From Aromatoleum toluvorans (GTDB lineage Bacteria > Pseudomonadota > Gammaproteobacteria > Burkholderiales > Rhodocyclaceae), in the NCBI RefSeq assembly GCF_012910905.1, contig NZ_WTVN01000001.1:124001-188000 (forward strand): a stretch of 64,000 bases of DNA, given 5' to 3'. The notes beneath the pieces are model-generated. The model had not been told where the DNA came from. It searched no databases and was given only the letters and a program-made list of their open reading frames with translations. The stretch's first letter is position 1; the number at the start of each line of letters is the position of its first letter. The position numbers and the translations under genes were made by a program. Shown here in pieces: positions 27,044 to 35,185 of this stretch.

Positions 27044-27610
27044 TTATTTGGCACCGGTAAAGGAATCAGGCCAGTGCACGCGGGCGATTTCGCCATCACT
27101 GCGAAAGGCGTGGCAGCTATTGATCAGCGCTTTCGGATCGCCGACGCGGATCGGCGTCTCGTCACCGCGCGCCGCGTTGCGAATCTGCGCCGCCCACAAG
27201 GTCTGCATCGCCGTCGTCGCCAAGGGACCAAGCAGATCGGTCAGATGGGTGCAGCCCAGGCGTCCGCCAAACAGCCTTTTGACCGCGGCGGAAAAACCGG
27301 CGGCGATACGCAGGCCAAGCAACTGCCGGTAGGTATCGGAGATGTCCCGGCATTCCGGCGACGGTCCGTGGGCCGTCAGCGGCTCGACCTCGCGGATGAT
27401 CGAATCCCGATCCACCGTGATGCGCAATCCCATCTGGTGCAAAGGCTCGTTGGCCGCGAGGCGCCCCCCCAAGGGCAAAGGCAGTTCAAAGCTGCGGGTG
27501 TCGAGCAACTGTGCCTCGATATCCCACAGGCCATCCTCGCGCTCATAACCTTCGCAAAGAATGCGGCGGCGATGCAGCAGCGCCCTCTTCACCGGCGGAC
27601 TGAAATCCAT
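27044..27610 (-). CDS. DUF2889 domain-containing protein
   Basis: 188 aa protein of the DUF2889 type, beginning MDFSPPVKRALLHRRRIL and containing a YEREDGLWDIEAQLLDT block. No catalytic motif or signal peptide is apparent. Members of this family tend to accompany acyl-CoA catabolic operons, but a function is not known to me. GGAGAAGAG directly precedes the ATG at 27610; an alternative ATG at 27622 is less well placed. It is 41 bases downstream of an ACAD and closes that operon. Confidence 0.75.
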   Translation of the reverse strand: MDFSPPVKRALLHRRRILCEGYEREDGLWDIEAQLLDTRSFELPLPLGGRLAANEPLHQMGLRITVDRDSIIREVEPLTAHGPSPECRDISDTYRQLLGLRIAAGFSAAVKRLFGGRLGCTHLTDLLGPLATTAMQTLWAAQIRNAARGDETPIRVGDPKALINSCHAFRSDGEIARVHWPDSFTGAK

Positions 27611-27651
27611 CTCTTCTCCCATCCTGCGTCGCTCGCCCGACCCCGCCGGTA

Positions 27652-28812
27652 TCAATAGGATTTCGGCAAACCCAGCGCCCGCTCGGCGATGTGGCACAGC
27701 ACCAGCTCGTGGCTGACCGGACCAATCAGGCCCATGATCGCCTCGCGGTAATAGCGCTCGACGTGGAACTCCTTGGCATAACCGAAACCGCCGTGAGTCC
27801 GCACTGCGCGTGCCGCCGACTCGAAGTAGGCGTCGCCGCCCAGATACTTCGCCATGTTGGCTTCGAGGCCGCAGGGCTTGCCTTGGTCGTACAGGGTCGC
27901 CGCCTTGAACATCATGGTTTCCGCCGCCTGCAGGCGAACCCAGCAATCCGCCAGCGGATGCTGGATCCCCTGGTTCATGCCGATTGGCCGGCCGAACACG
28001 ATGCGCTCCCTGGCGTACTTGGCCGCCTTGTCGATCACCGCCTGGCCGGCACCGATGTTGGTGCCGGCGATCAACACCCGCTCCGGATTCAGACCATGCA
28101 ACAGATACTCGAAGCCCTTGCCCTCCTCGCCGATGCGGTCCTCGATGGGAATTTCCAGGCCGTCGATGAAAAGCTCGTTGGAATCGACGGCGTTGCGGCC
28201 CATCTTGGGGATTTCCCGCACCGTGATCTTGCTGCGATCCAGGTCGGTGTAGAACAGGGTCAAACCATCGGTCGGACGCGGAGAATCCTCGAACTTGGTC
28301 GTCCGGGTCACCAGCAGGATCTTGTTGGCGATCTGGGCCGTCGAAATCCATACCTTGGAACCGTTGACCACGTAACGGTCGCCCTTGCGCTCGGCAAAGG
28401 TCTTGATGTGGGTGGTGTCGAGGCCGACGTTAGGCTCGGTGACGCCGAAACAGGTGCGGTCCTTGCCCTCGATCAGCGGCGGCAGGAAGCGCGCCTTTTG
28501 CTCGGGCGTGCCGAACACCACCACCGGATGCGGCCCGAACATGTTGATGTGCACCGCCGACGAAGCGTTGGCGCCGAGCCGCGAGATGCGCTTGATGATG
28601 ATCGCCGCCTCGGTGATGCCCAAGCCCGCCCCGCCGTATTCCTGAGGCATGGTCACGCCCATCCAGCCGGCCTTGACCAGGTCGTCCACGAACTCCTGCG
28701 GAAAACGCTTTTCGTTTTCTGCGCGCAGCCAGTAATTGTCATCGTAGACATCGCAGATTTCGCCGATGGCCGCTTCGATTGCCCGCTGTTCTTCATTCAA
28801 CGAAAAATCCAT
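27652..28812 (-). CDS. Acyl-CoA dehydrogenase
   Basis: 386 aa ACAD beginning MDFSLNEEQRAIEAAIGEIC, with VTEPNVGLDTTHIKTFA in the middle domain and RTHGGFGYAKEFHVERYYRE near the C-terminus. The usual YEGT catalytic block is replaced by LIGPVSHELV. A Glu in LNPERVLIAG may serve as the base, as in long-chain and isovaleryl enzymes. GAGGAG precedes the ATG at 28812. It lies between AtuA and DUF2889 in one transcription unit, so a terpenoid-type branched acyl-CoA is a reasonable guess. Confidence 0.88.
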   Translation of the reverse strand: MDFSLNEEQRAIEAAIGEICDVYDDNYWLRAENEKRFPQEFVDDLVKAGWMGVTMPQEYGGAGLGITEAAIIIKRISRLGANASSAVHINMFGPHPVVVFGTPEQKARFLPPLIEGKDRTCFGVTEPNVGLDTTHIKTFAERKGDRYVVNGSKVWISTAQIANKILLVTRTTKFEDSPRPTDGLTLFYTDLDRSKITVREIPKMGRNAVDSNELFIDGLEIPIEDRIGEEGKGFEYLLHGLNPERVLIAGTNIGAGQAVIDKAAKYARERIVFGRPIGMNQGIQHPLADCWVRLQAAETMMFKAATLYDQGKPCGLEANMAKYLGGDAYFESAARAVRTHGGFGYAKEFHVERYYREAIMGLIGPVSHELVLCHIAERALGLPKSY

Positions 28813-28838
28813 TTCGTACTCCTCGATAAGTGGTCTTG

Positions 28839-30623
28839 TTATTCCAGCAGCGCCGCCGGCACCCGCACCGGCATGTCCAGCAGCATCTGGGCGAACGCCT
28901 TGCCCAGCGGATCGCTGCGCGGCGACGCCATGCCGCCGCCGGCCAGCGCCCCCTGCAGCAGGAAGTTGAAGGCGCCGACGCCCGGCACGTCGAAGCGGCT
29001 CACCGCCCCTTCGACGAAGTGACCGAAGTATTCGCGCACCCGCTCCGCCGTGAGTTCGGCGCGCAGCACCCCTATCCATTTCGGATCGCGGGCGATGATG
29101 CCGATATTCACGCTGTTGCCCTTGTCGCCGCTGCGCCCGTGGGCGATGCGCAACAGCGGCACTTCCAACGTGGCCACGCCATCCATCGACGACACAGGCT
29201 CGGTGTAGGTTGTGGCGACATGCGTCGTCGTTTCCTGCAACTCGGCGGGAAGTGGGACGGGCCAGTGTTCGCCGGCGACCGTTGCGCTTACCTTGAATTC
29301 CGTTTTCGGCGCAAGGAAGGAGAACAACTTGACGATGGGCGACGGGCGCGGGCGGCCGCCACCGATGCTGGTCATGCCCGGCGCCCAGGAAACCGCGCCG
29401 GGGGCAATTTCGGCGGCGAACAGTTCCAGTGCGTCGCGGTTCGCGTGCTCGACCACCAGCCGCAGCACCACCTCGCGGCTGACGGCAATCCGGGAGTGGG
29501 GGCCGAAAGCGGCCTCGGTGCCGATCACTTCCGAATACACCAGGCGGTAGTCGCCCATCCCGCGCGCTTCGAACATCCGCCGCGTGCGCGCCAGGATGGC
29601 TTCCGCGACCCGCTGCGCCTTGCGCTCCGCGCGCCCGCCGATCAGGGTGATGTTGGCGACGCAGCGCCAGCCGTCGGCGTAGGTCGCGGAGACCTTGTAG
29701 CAGGGGCCGGGCGCGTAGCCGCGCGCGCCCTCCACCAGTACTCGGTCCGGGCCGTCGGCGCTCATGCGCACGGCCGTGAAATCGCAAATGACATCGGGCA
29801 GTAGATAGGCCGCCGGGTCGCCGATCTCGTAGACCATCTGCTCGGCGACGGTGGCCGGCGTGACCAGGCCGCCGGTGCCGGCCGGCTTGGTGACCACGAA
29901 TCTGCCGTCGGACCGGCATTCGACGATCGGATAGCCGATATTGTCCCAGCCCTCCACCGTCTCCCAGTCGGAAAACAACCCGCCGGTGGCCTGGGGGCCG
30001 CATTCGATCAAATGCCCGGCCAGGCTGCCGGCGGCGAGCAGGTCGTAGTCCCGCGCCGACCAGCCGAACTCGTGCATCAATGCCGCCAGCGGCAGGGCAC
30101 TATCCACGCAGCGGCCGGTGATCACCACCTGGGCACCGTGCTTCAGGGCCTCGACGATGGGCAAGGCCCCCAGGTAGGCGTTGGCGCTCATGACCTTGGC
30201 CGGCAGCGGCTGCCCCGAGTGGAGGTCCCGGACATCCTCGGCGCGGAAATCGTCGACTCTGGAGAGCACATCGTCGCCCTCGACCACTGCGATCCGCAGC
30301 GCCAGGCCCTCTGCTTCCGCCAGCCGCTGCAGGGCCTCGGCACAGGCGCGCGGGTTGACGCCGCCCGCGTTGCTCAGCACCTTGATGCCGCCGGCCACCA
30401 CCTCGCGCAACACGCTGCGCATGGCGACATCGACGAAATCCCGCGCATACCCTGCCGCCGGTTCCTGCGCCCGCGCACGGGACAGGATCGACATGGTGAG
30501 TTCGGCCAGATAGTCGAACGTCAGGTAGTCCAGTTTGCCGCTTCCTACCAACTGAGGCGCAGCCTCCGCGCTGTCGCCCCAAAAACCCGAGGCGCCGCCG
30601 ATGCGCACGATGCGATCCGTCAT
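28839..30623 (-). CDS. atuA-like: Acyclic terpene utilisation AtuA-family protein (DUF1446)
   Basis: 594 aa protein with the hallmark start RIGGASGFWGDS, then LSNAGGVNPRACAEAL, ITGRCVDSALPLAALMHEF and GGLVTPATVAEQMVYEIGDP. These are features of the AtuA/DUF1446 family, first linked to citronellol and geraniol catabolism in Pseudomonas. Its reaction is not established. The rest of the atu set (geranyl-CoA carboxylase subunits) is absent here, so this is not the acyclic terpene pathway itself. It starts 40 bases after the MaoC hydratase. Confidence 0.85.
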   Translation of the reverse strand: MTDRIVRIGGASGFWGDSAEAAPQLVGSGKLDYLTFDYLAELTMSILSRARAQEPAAGYARDFVDVAMRSVLREVVAGGIKVLSNAGGVNPRACAEALQRLAEAEGLALRIAVVEGDDVLSRVDDFRAEDVRDLHSGQPLPAKVMSANAYLGALPIVEALKHGAQVVITGRCVDSALPLAALMHEFGWSARDYDLLAAGSLAGHLIECGPQATGGLFSDWETVEGWDNIGYPIVECRSDGRFVVTKPAGTGGLVTPATVAEQMVYEIGDPAAYLLPDVICDFTAVRMSADGPDRVLVEGARGYAPGPCYKVSATYADGWRCVANITLIGGRAERKAQRVAEAILARTRRMFEARGMGDYRLVYSEVIGTEAAFGPHSRIAVSREVVLRLVVEHANRDALELFAAEIAPGAVSWAPGMTSIGGGRPRPSPIVKLFSFLAPKTEFKVSATVAGEHWPVPLPAELQETTTHVATTYTEPVSSMDGVATLEVPLLRIAHGRSGDKGNSVNIGIIARDPKWIGVLRAELTAERVREYFGHFVEGAVSRFDVPGVGAFNFLLQGALAGGGMASPRSDPLGKAFAQMLLDMPVRVPAALLE

Positions 30624-30663
30624 TGATCCAATCTCCGTGAAATCCAGTTAGGCGCGACCGTCG

Positions 30664-31515
30664 TCAGCGCAGCAAGGCACAACCGTTGTCCAGAACCTTC
30701 ACCCCCCGTTCCTTGCTCCTCGCGCGAAACGACAAGGTCTGCCCGTCGCGCCAGCTTTCGAAGACCAGCGTTTCTCCCGGATAGACGGGTGCCGAGAAGC
30801 GGGCGCGGACACTGGCGATGCGCGTGGCGTCGTAGTCGCACCAGGTCTTGAGCAGGGCATGGACCGCCAGGCCGTAGCTGCACAGTCCATGGAGGATGGG
30901 ACGCTCGAAGCCGGCCCGGCGGGCCAGTTCGGGGTCGGCATGGAGCGGGTTAGTGTCGCCGTTGAGGCGGTACAGCAATGCAGCCTGGGGCAGCGTCGCC
31001 AGCTCGGTCGTGCGATGGGGTTCGCCCTCCGGCACGGCGTGCACCGGACCGGCTTCACCGTGGGACGCACCGTTGCCACCGTCTCCGCGGCACATCAGGG
31101 TCGCGTTCAGCACCGCCAGGGGCTCACCGGTCGCGTCGTCGACGATGTGGCGCTCGGTGCGCAGCAGCGTTCCCTTGTCGCGCCCCTTGTCCAGGATCGC
31201 GACGACGCGCTCCCGCGCCCGCACGGTGGCCGCCGTCGGCAGGGGACGCAGCAGCTTCAGCGCCTGTTCCCCATAGACGATCTTGCGGAAGTCGATGCCC
31301 GCGGCGGGGTCGGTCACGTAGGGGCCGGGATGTCCCAGCACCACGGCCATGCTGGGCACGACCATCAGGTCCTTTTCGAACACATAGCGCAATTGGCCGG
31401 CATCTGTCGGATCACCGCCGAAACCCACGCTGAGGGCGTACAGCAGGGTATCCCGCACCGTATAGGTCTGGACCACATCCTGAAACGGCCATGCGAGCAG
31501 ACGATCGACATTCAT
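30664..31515 (-). CDS. MaoC-family (R)-specific enoyl-CoA hydratase
   Basis: 283 aa double-hotdog protein of the hydratase-2 type. The C-terminal half carries NGDTNPLHADPELARRAGF with catalytic D187 and H192, followed by ILHGLCSYG. The N-terminal half (YALSVGFGGDP) is a degenerate hotdog, as in MFE-2 hydratase. It would hydrate trans-2-enoyl-CoA to (3R)-hydroxyacyl-CoA, so a matching (R)-specific SDR is expected. The SDR at 31534, 18 bases upstream in the operon, is a candidate partner. Confidence 0.88.
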   Translation of the reverse strand: MNVDRLLAWPFQDVVQTYTVRDTLLYALSVGFGGDPTDAGQLRYVFEKDLMVVPSMAVVLGHPGPYVTDPAAGIDFRKIVYGEQALKLLRPLPTAATVRARERVVAILDKGRDKGTLLRTERHIVDDATGEPLAVLNATLMCRGDGGNGASHGEAGPVHAVPEGEPHRTTELATLPQAALLYRLNGDTNPLHADPELARRAGFERPILHGLCSYGLAVHALLKTWCDYDATRIASVRARFSAPVYPGETLVFESWRDGQTLSFRARSKERGVKVLDNGCALLR

Positions 31516-31533
31516 TCCGAACCCCTTTGCCGT

Positions 31534-32307
31534 TCAGGCGCTCATGAATCCGCCGCCATCGACGGAGATCACCTGACCGGTGATGTAGGACGAAGCCTGG
31601 GACAGGAAGAAGCAGATCGGTTGGGCGGCTTCTTCAACGGACGACCAGCGCCCCATCGGGATGCGCGCCAGCAGGCCCTCGCGGAATTTTTCTCCGCGCA
31701 CCGTTTCCGTCATCGCCGTTTCGACCACCCCGAAGCAGATGGCGTTGGAACGGATGTCGTGCTTGGCCCACTCGCGGGCGGCGCTCATGGTGATCCCGAA
31801 CATTCCCGACTTGGCGGCGCTGTAGTTAATCTGACCGATCGTCCCCATGCGTCCGGCATCGGAAGAGATATTGACAATCGAACGCCGCGCCGGGTGGCCG
31901 GCCTTGATCTGCGCCAGGGCGGCGCGGCCGAAGGCCTGGACGCAGTAATAGCTGCCGGTGAGATTGACGTCGATGACCTGCCGCCACTGCTCGTCCGTCA
32001 TTTTTTCGATCATCGCCGGGCGGATGATGCCCGCACTGTTCACCAGCCCGTGCAAGGTGCCGAAACGCGCCGCAGCGTGGTCGAAGGCGTCATTGACGAA
32101 ACCGCCGTCAGCGACACTGCCGGCGTAGGTCATCACCCGCTCGGCCGCGTAGTCGCGGACAGCCGTCCGCAGGAGTTCGTCCTGCAGGTCGATCAGCACG
32201 AGGGAGGCGCCCAGCCCGTAGGCCAGGTCCGCGACCGCCTTGCCGATACCCTGGGCGGCACCGGTGACGACGATGGTTTGACCTTCCAGGCTCATTGGAT
32301 TAATCAT
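31534..32307 (-). CDS. SDR-family oxidoreductase
   Basis: SDR of about 257 aa with TGAAQGIG, a VNSAGI motif in place of NNAG, and catalytic Y and K in YSAAK. The protein ends ITGQVISVDGGGFMSA. Of three in-frame ATGs (32313, 32307 and 32295) the middle one has AGGA at a good distance. It is followed by the MaoC hydratase, so (3R)-hydroxyacyl-CoA dehydrogenase activity is plausible though not shown. Confidence 0.85.
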   Translation of the reverse strand: MINPMSLEGQTIVVTGAAQGIGKAVADLAYGLGASLVLIDLQDELLRTAVRDYAAERVMTYAGSVADGGFVNDAFDHAAARFGTLHGLVNSAGIIRPAMIEKMTDEQWRQVIDVNLTGSYYCVQAFGRAALAQIKAGHPARRSIVNISSDAGRMGTIGQINYSAAKSGMFGITMSAAREWAKHDIRSNAICFGVVETAMTETVRGEKFREGLLARIPMGRWSSVEEAAQPICFFLSQASSYITGQVISVDGGGFMSA

Positions 32308-32346
32308 GATCATTCCTGAATGCTGGGTTGCACGGATCGAAGCACA

Positions 32347-33222
32347 TCACCCCCTTGCCAACTTGGGCGGCGTGGACAGATGGAATCCGTCATAGACGGG
32401 CGAGGTGGTTTTCCTCGCCGGCAAGGTGTAATTGGGCGTGGCCATGGCGAAGGCACCGTCGATGCAGATCGTCGCGCCGGAAATGTAGGCGGCGCCCTCG
32501 GACAGCAGGAAGACGATGGCTGCCGACACCTCGGCCTCCGTCCCCGTACGCCCCAGCGGCACGTCGTTCTTGAAGCGCAGCAACCGCTCCTGGATGGCCG
32601 GCGGATAGCTATCGACGCCGGACGAGAACACCAGGCCCGGCGCAACCGCGTTGACGCGCACGTTGGCGGCACCCCACTCCAGCGCGGCGGTCATGGTGAA
32701 ATTGACCATCCCGGCCCGGGCCGCGCCGGAATGGGCCATCTCGGGCATGCCGTTCCACATGTCAGCAGCCATGTTCACGATCGCGCCGCCATGCTCTTGC
32801 ATCCATTGCAGATAGCATTCCCGGCCCATCAGGAAGCCACCAGTGAGGTTGGCGCTGATGACCGCCTCCCAGCCATTTTTCGAGATGCGTTCCAACGGCG
32901 TCGCATATTGGCCGCCAGCGTTGTTGACCAGGTGGTCGATACGGCCGAAGCGCTTGATCACGCCGGCGACGAGTTCGCGCACACCCTCCTCGTCGCGGAT
33001 GTCACAGGCATAGATTTCGGCATCCGCCCCGCCATCCAACAGTTCGCCGCGGACTTTCTGAAGCTTTTCGGCATCGCGTCCGACAATGGCGACCCTCGCT
33101 CCCAAGGACGCCAGTTCATGAGCCGTGCAACGCCCGATGCCGCTACCGCCGCCGGTGACGATGGCCACCTGCCCAGCAAACAGGCCGGGACGGAAAACCG
33201 AACGATATGAATTTGTACTCAT
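32347..33222 (-). CDS. trans-2-enoyl-CoA reductase-like SDR (PECR type)
   Basis: 291 aa SDR with TGGGSGIGRCTAHELASLGA, NNAGGQYATPLERISKNGW and HSGAARAG, where the classical YxxxK is altered. The whole pattern (LTGGFLMGRECYLQWMQEHG, then the HSGAARAG and VNAVAPG blocks) parallels peroxisomal trans-2-enoyl-CoA reductase PECR. It is predicted to reduce an enoyl-CoA with NADPH, or possibly to act as a dehydrogenase. GGAGGAAGAG directly precedes the ATG at 33222. An operator-like element lies about 118 bases upstream. Confidence 0.8.
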   Translation of the reverse strand: MSTNSYRSVFRPGLFAGQVAIVTGGGSGIGRCTAHELASLGARVAIVGRDAEKLQKVRGELLDGGADAEIYACDIRDEEGVRELVAGVIKRFGRIDHLVNNAGGQYATPLERISKNGWEAVISANLTGGFLMGRECYLQWMQEHGGAIVNMAADMWNGMPEMAHSGAARAGMVNFTMTAALEWGAANVRVNAVAPGLVFSSGVDSYPPAIQERLLRFKNDVPLGRTGTEAEVSAAIVFLLSEGAAYISGATICIDGAFAMATPNYTLPARKTTSPVYDGFHLSTPPKLARG

Positions 33223-33339
33223 CTCTTCCTCCATAATCTGCTTGACGCTGGCATCCGACTGGATGAACCGGTCCGAGATACGACCTGCAACAAGGCGTTC
33301 GACCCGAGACCATGTTGCCGACAAGTTGTAAGGAACCCG

Positions 33340-33354
33340 TCGTCGAAAGCGACA
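33340..33354. promoter_or_regulatory. Putative operator TCGTCGAAAGCGACA
   Basis: Member of the TCGTC-N6-GACA family, in the 148-base gap between the crotonase ending at 33371 and the PECR-like SDR starting at 33222. The gap is long for this run, consistent with an internal promoter. Confidence 0.45.
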
Positions 33355-33370
33355 ATCTTCAACGGCCTGT

Positions 33371-34180
33371 TCATGCACCGCGCCAGACCGGCGGACGCTT
33401 TTCCATGAAGGCGGCCACGCCCTCCTTCACGTCGTCCGTGCCCTGAGCCAGCGTCAGGTAGTGCTGCAACAGGACGAGCGCACTCTCCAGGGACAGATCC
33501 TGGGTTTCGAACAGGGCCCGCTTGCCCAGCTTGAGCATCAAGGGAGATTTGGCGGCCAGCCGTTGCGACCAGTCGGTCACCGTTTCGGCGAAGCGATCGG
33601 CGGCGACCACCCGGTTGACGATGCCGAGTTCCAGCGCCTCCTCAGCGGTCAATTGATCGCCGAGGAAAACCAGCTCCGACACCCGCTTGCGCGGGATGTT
33701 GCGCAGCATCAGCGTGGAAATCATGAACGGGAAGACGCCGACGTTGATCTCCGGGGTGCCGACGCGGATGCCTTCCTTGGCGAGCACCAGGTCGCAGGCC
33801 ATCGCCAGCCCCAGACCGCCGGCTAGGGCATGGCCGCTCAAGGCGCACAAAATTGGCACCTTGAGCTTCATCATCGCTTCGATGACGCCGGGGAAGCGGC
33901 CGTTGCGGGCGTGCTTGTCGAGGAGGCTTTCCTCGGCGGCGAAGCCCTTGAGATTGCCGCCGGCGGAAAAGACCTTGTCATGGGTCGAAGCGAGCACAAC
34001 GCAGCGCGCCGCCGGCTCGTTCTCGACCCGCGCCAGCGCCGCGAGGAGGCCATCGACCAGTTCGTCGTCGATGGCGTTGCGCGACGCCGGCCGGTTGAGC
34101 GAAACGGTCACTACCCCGTGGCTGTCCAGGGCGTACAGGACCGCATCCGCGTCAGCCGGGGAAACATGTTGTCCGAGCAT
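33371..34180 (-). CDS. Enoyl-CoA hydratase/isomerase family protein
   Basis: 269 aa crotonase with VFSAGGNLKGFAAEE and GHALAGGLGLAMACDLVLA. TPEINVGVFPFMISTLMLR sits where hydratases keep a catalytic Glu. It could be a hydratase or a ring-type enoyl-CoA hydratase analogous to BadK, since it lies 19 bases downstream of the BadH-like gene. GGAGG precedes the ATG at 34180. Confidence 0.85.
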   Translation of the reverse strand: MLGQHVSPADADAVLYALDSHGVVTVSLNRPASRNAIDDELVDGLLAALARVENEPAARCVVLASTHDKVFSAGGNLKGFAAEESLLDKHARNGRFPGVIEAMMKLKVPILCALSGHALAGGLGLAMACDLVLAKEGIRVGTPEINVGVFPFMISTLMLRNIPRKRVSELVFLGDQLTAEEALELGIVNRVVAADRFAETVTDWSQRLAAKSPLMLKLGKRALFETQDLSLESALVLLQHYLTLAQGTDDVKEGVAAFMEKRPPVWRGA

Positions 34181-34199
34181 CGATGGCCTCCTTCGGCGC

Positions 34200-34949
34200 T
34201 CAGGCCATCGTCAGCCCGCCACTGACGGACAGCGTCTGCCCCGTCACGTAGCCGGCCCGCTCGGAAGCCAGGTAGACCACCGCGGCGGCGATGTCCTCCG
34301 GCTCGCCGAGGCGGCCGAGGGGTACGGACTTGACCATGGATTCGAGCAGCTTGGCGTTGGTCGGGTCCACCACCGACTCGAACCCCGGCGTCCGGGTCGG
34401 GCCGGGGCACACCGAATTGGCGGTCACGCCCTTGCGCGCCACTTCCCGCGCCAGCGTCTTGGTGAAGGAAATGATCGCGCCCTTGGCGCCGGAATAGACG
34501 GCCTCGAAGGAAGATCCCACCCGAGCGGCATCCGAACTGATGCTGATGATCCGCCCCCACTTGCGCTCCAGCATGCCGGGCAGGACCGCATGGATCAGGC
34601 GCAAGGTCCCGAGGTAGTTGATATCGACCACTTTCTGCCAGAAAGCCTCGTTGGTGTCGGTAAAGGGCTTCAGCTCATCCCAGCCGGCGTTGTTCACCAG
34701 TACGTCGACCGGCCCCAGTTCATCCACGGCCCGCTTCAACGCGGCCTGCACCGACGCCGAATCGGCCACATCGAGCGGCACGAACAAGGCCTTGCCGCCT
34801 GCCTTGCGGATCAACTCGACCGTTTCGTTGCCTTCTGGCTCGCGCAGGTCACCCACCGCGACGGCATGGCCGCTTTCCGCCAAGGCAATTGCAATCGCGC
34901 GCCCGATGCCGCGCCCGGATCCACTTACAAACGCTACTTTTTGAGTCAT
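34200..34949 (-). CDS. BadH-like 2-hydroxycyclohexanecarboxyl-CoA dehydrogenase-type SDR
   Basis: 249 aa SDR. NNAGWDELKPFTDTN, HAVLPGMLERKWGRI, SISSDAARVGSSFEAVY, the YSGAK catalytic motif and CPGPTRTP together with TGQTLSVSGGLTMA closely follow BadH, which oxidises 2-hydroxycyclohexanecarboxyl-CoA in anaerobic benzoate/cyclohexanecarboxylate breakdown. A BadI-like hydrolase lies at 22966 in the same direction, so a ring beta-oxidation and opening sequence is predicted. The ATG at 34949 has AAAGGA upstream; 34976 is a less likely start. It is the first gene of the long minus-strand run and is divergent from the gene at 35186. Confidence 0.85.
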   Translation of the reverse strand: MTQKVAFVSGSGRGIGRAIAIALAESGHAVAVGDLREPEGNETVELIRKAGGKALFVPLDVADSASVQAALKRAVDELGPVDVLVNNAGWDELKPFTDTNEAFWQKVVDINYLGTLRLIHAVLPGMLERKWGRIISISSDAARVGSSFEAVYSGAKGAIISFTKTLAREVARKGVTANSVCPGPTRTPGFESVVDPTNAKLLESMVKSVPLGRLGEPEDIAAAVVYLASERAGYVTGQTLSVSGGLTMA

Positions 34950-35021
34950 TTCGGTTTTTCCTTTGGTTGAAGACATGAGAACTACACCGACGCCAGATTA
35001 GGGAGTCGGCGAGTATTTGGA

Positions 35022-35039
35022 ATCGTCCGAAACGACAGA
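35022..35039. promoter_or_regulatory. Putative operator ATCGTCCGAAACGACAGA in the divergent promoter region
   Basis: Exact reverse complement of the element at 6605-6622. It sits in the 236-base divergent gap between the BadH-like gene (minus) and the HMG-CoA-synthase-like gene (plus), where it could control both directions. A weaker partial copy (GTCGGAAAGGAT) lies about 45 bases further right. No clear -35/-10 pair was identified by eye. Confidence 0.55.
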
Positions 35040-35185
35040 GAAGTGCGGCGACGTGTCTATGCCGTCGTCGGAAAGGATATTTCGCGCAAGCGTTCGCAAA
35101 TGTCGGATCGGACGATGCGCACAAACAAAACGAAAAGGGACACTGCAAGCCAACGAAAACCAGGCAAGACGAGGATAGACAAACG

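Noticed and set aside
27611-28351. Open frame making the DUF2889 protein 435 aa
   Set aside because: The extra part is a shadow of the ACAD at 27652-28812; the real start at 27610 has a strong ribosome site.
28813-30003. In-frame extension giving the ACAD at 27652 a 783 aa form
   Set aside because: The extension overlaps AtuA in another frame and is Arg/Gly-rich with no domain; ATG 28812 has GAGGAG.
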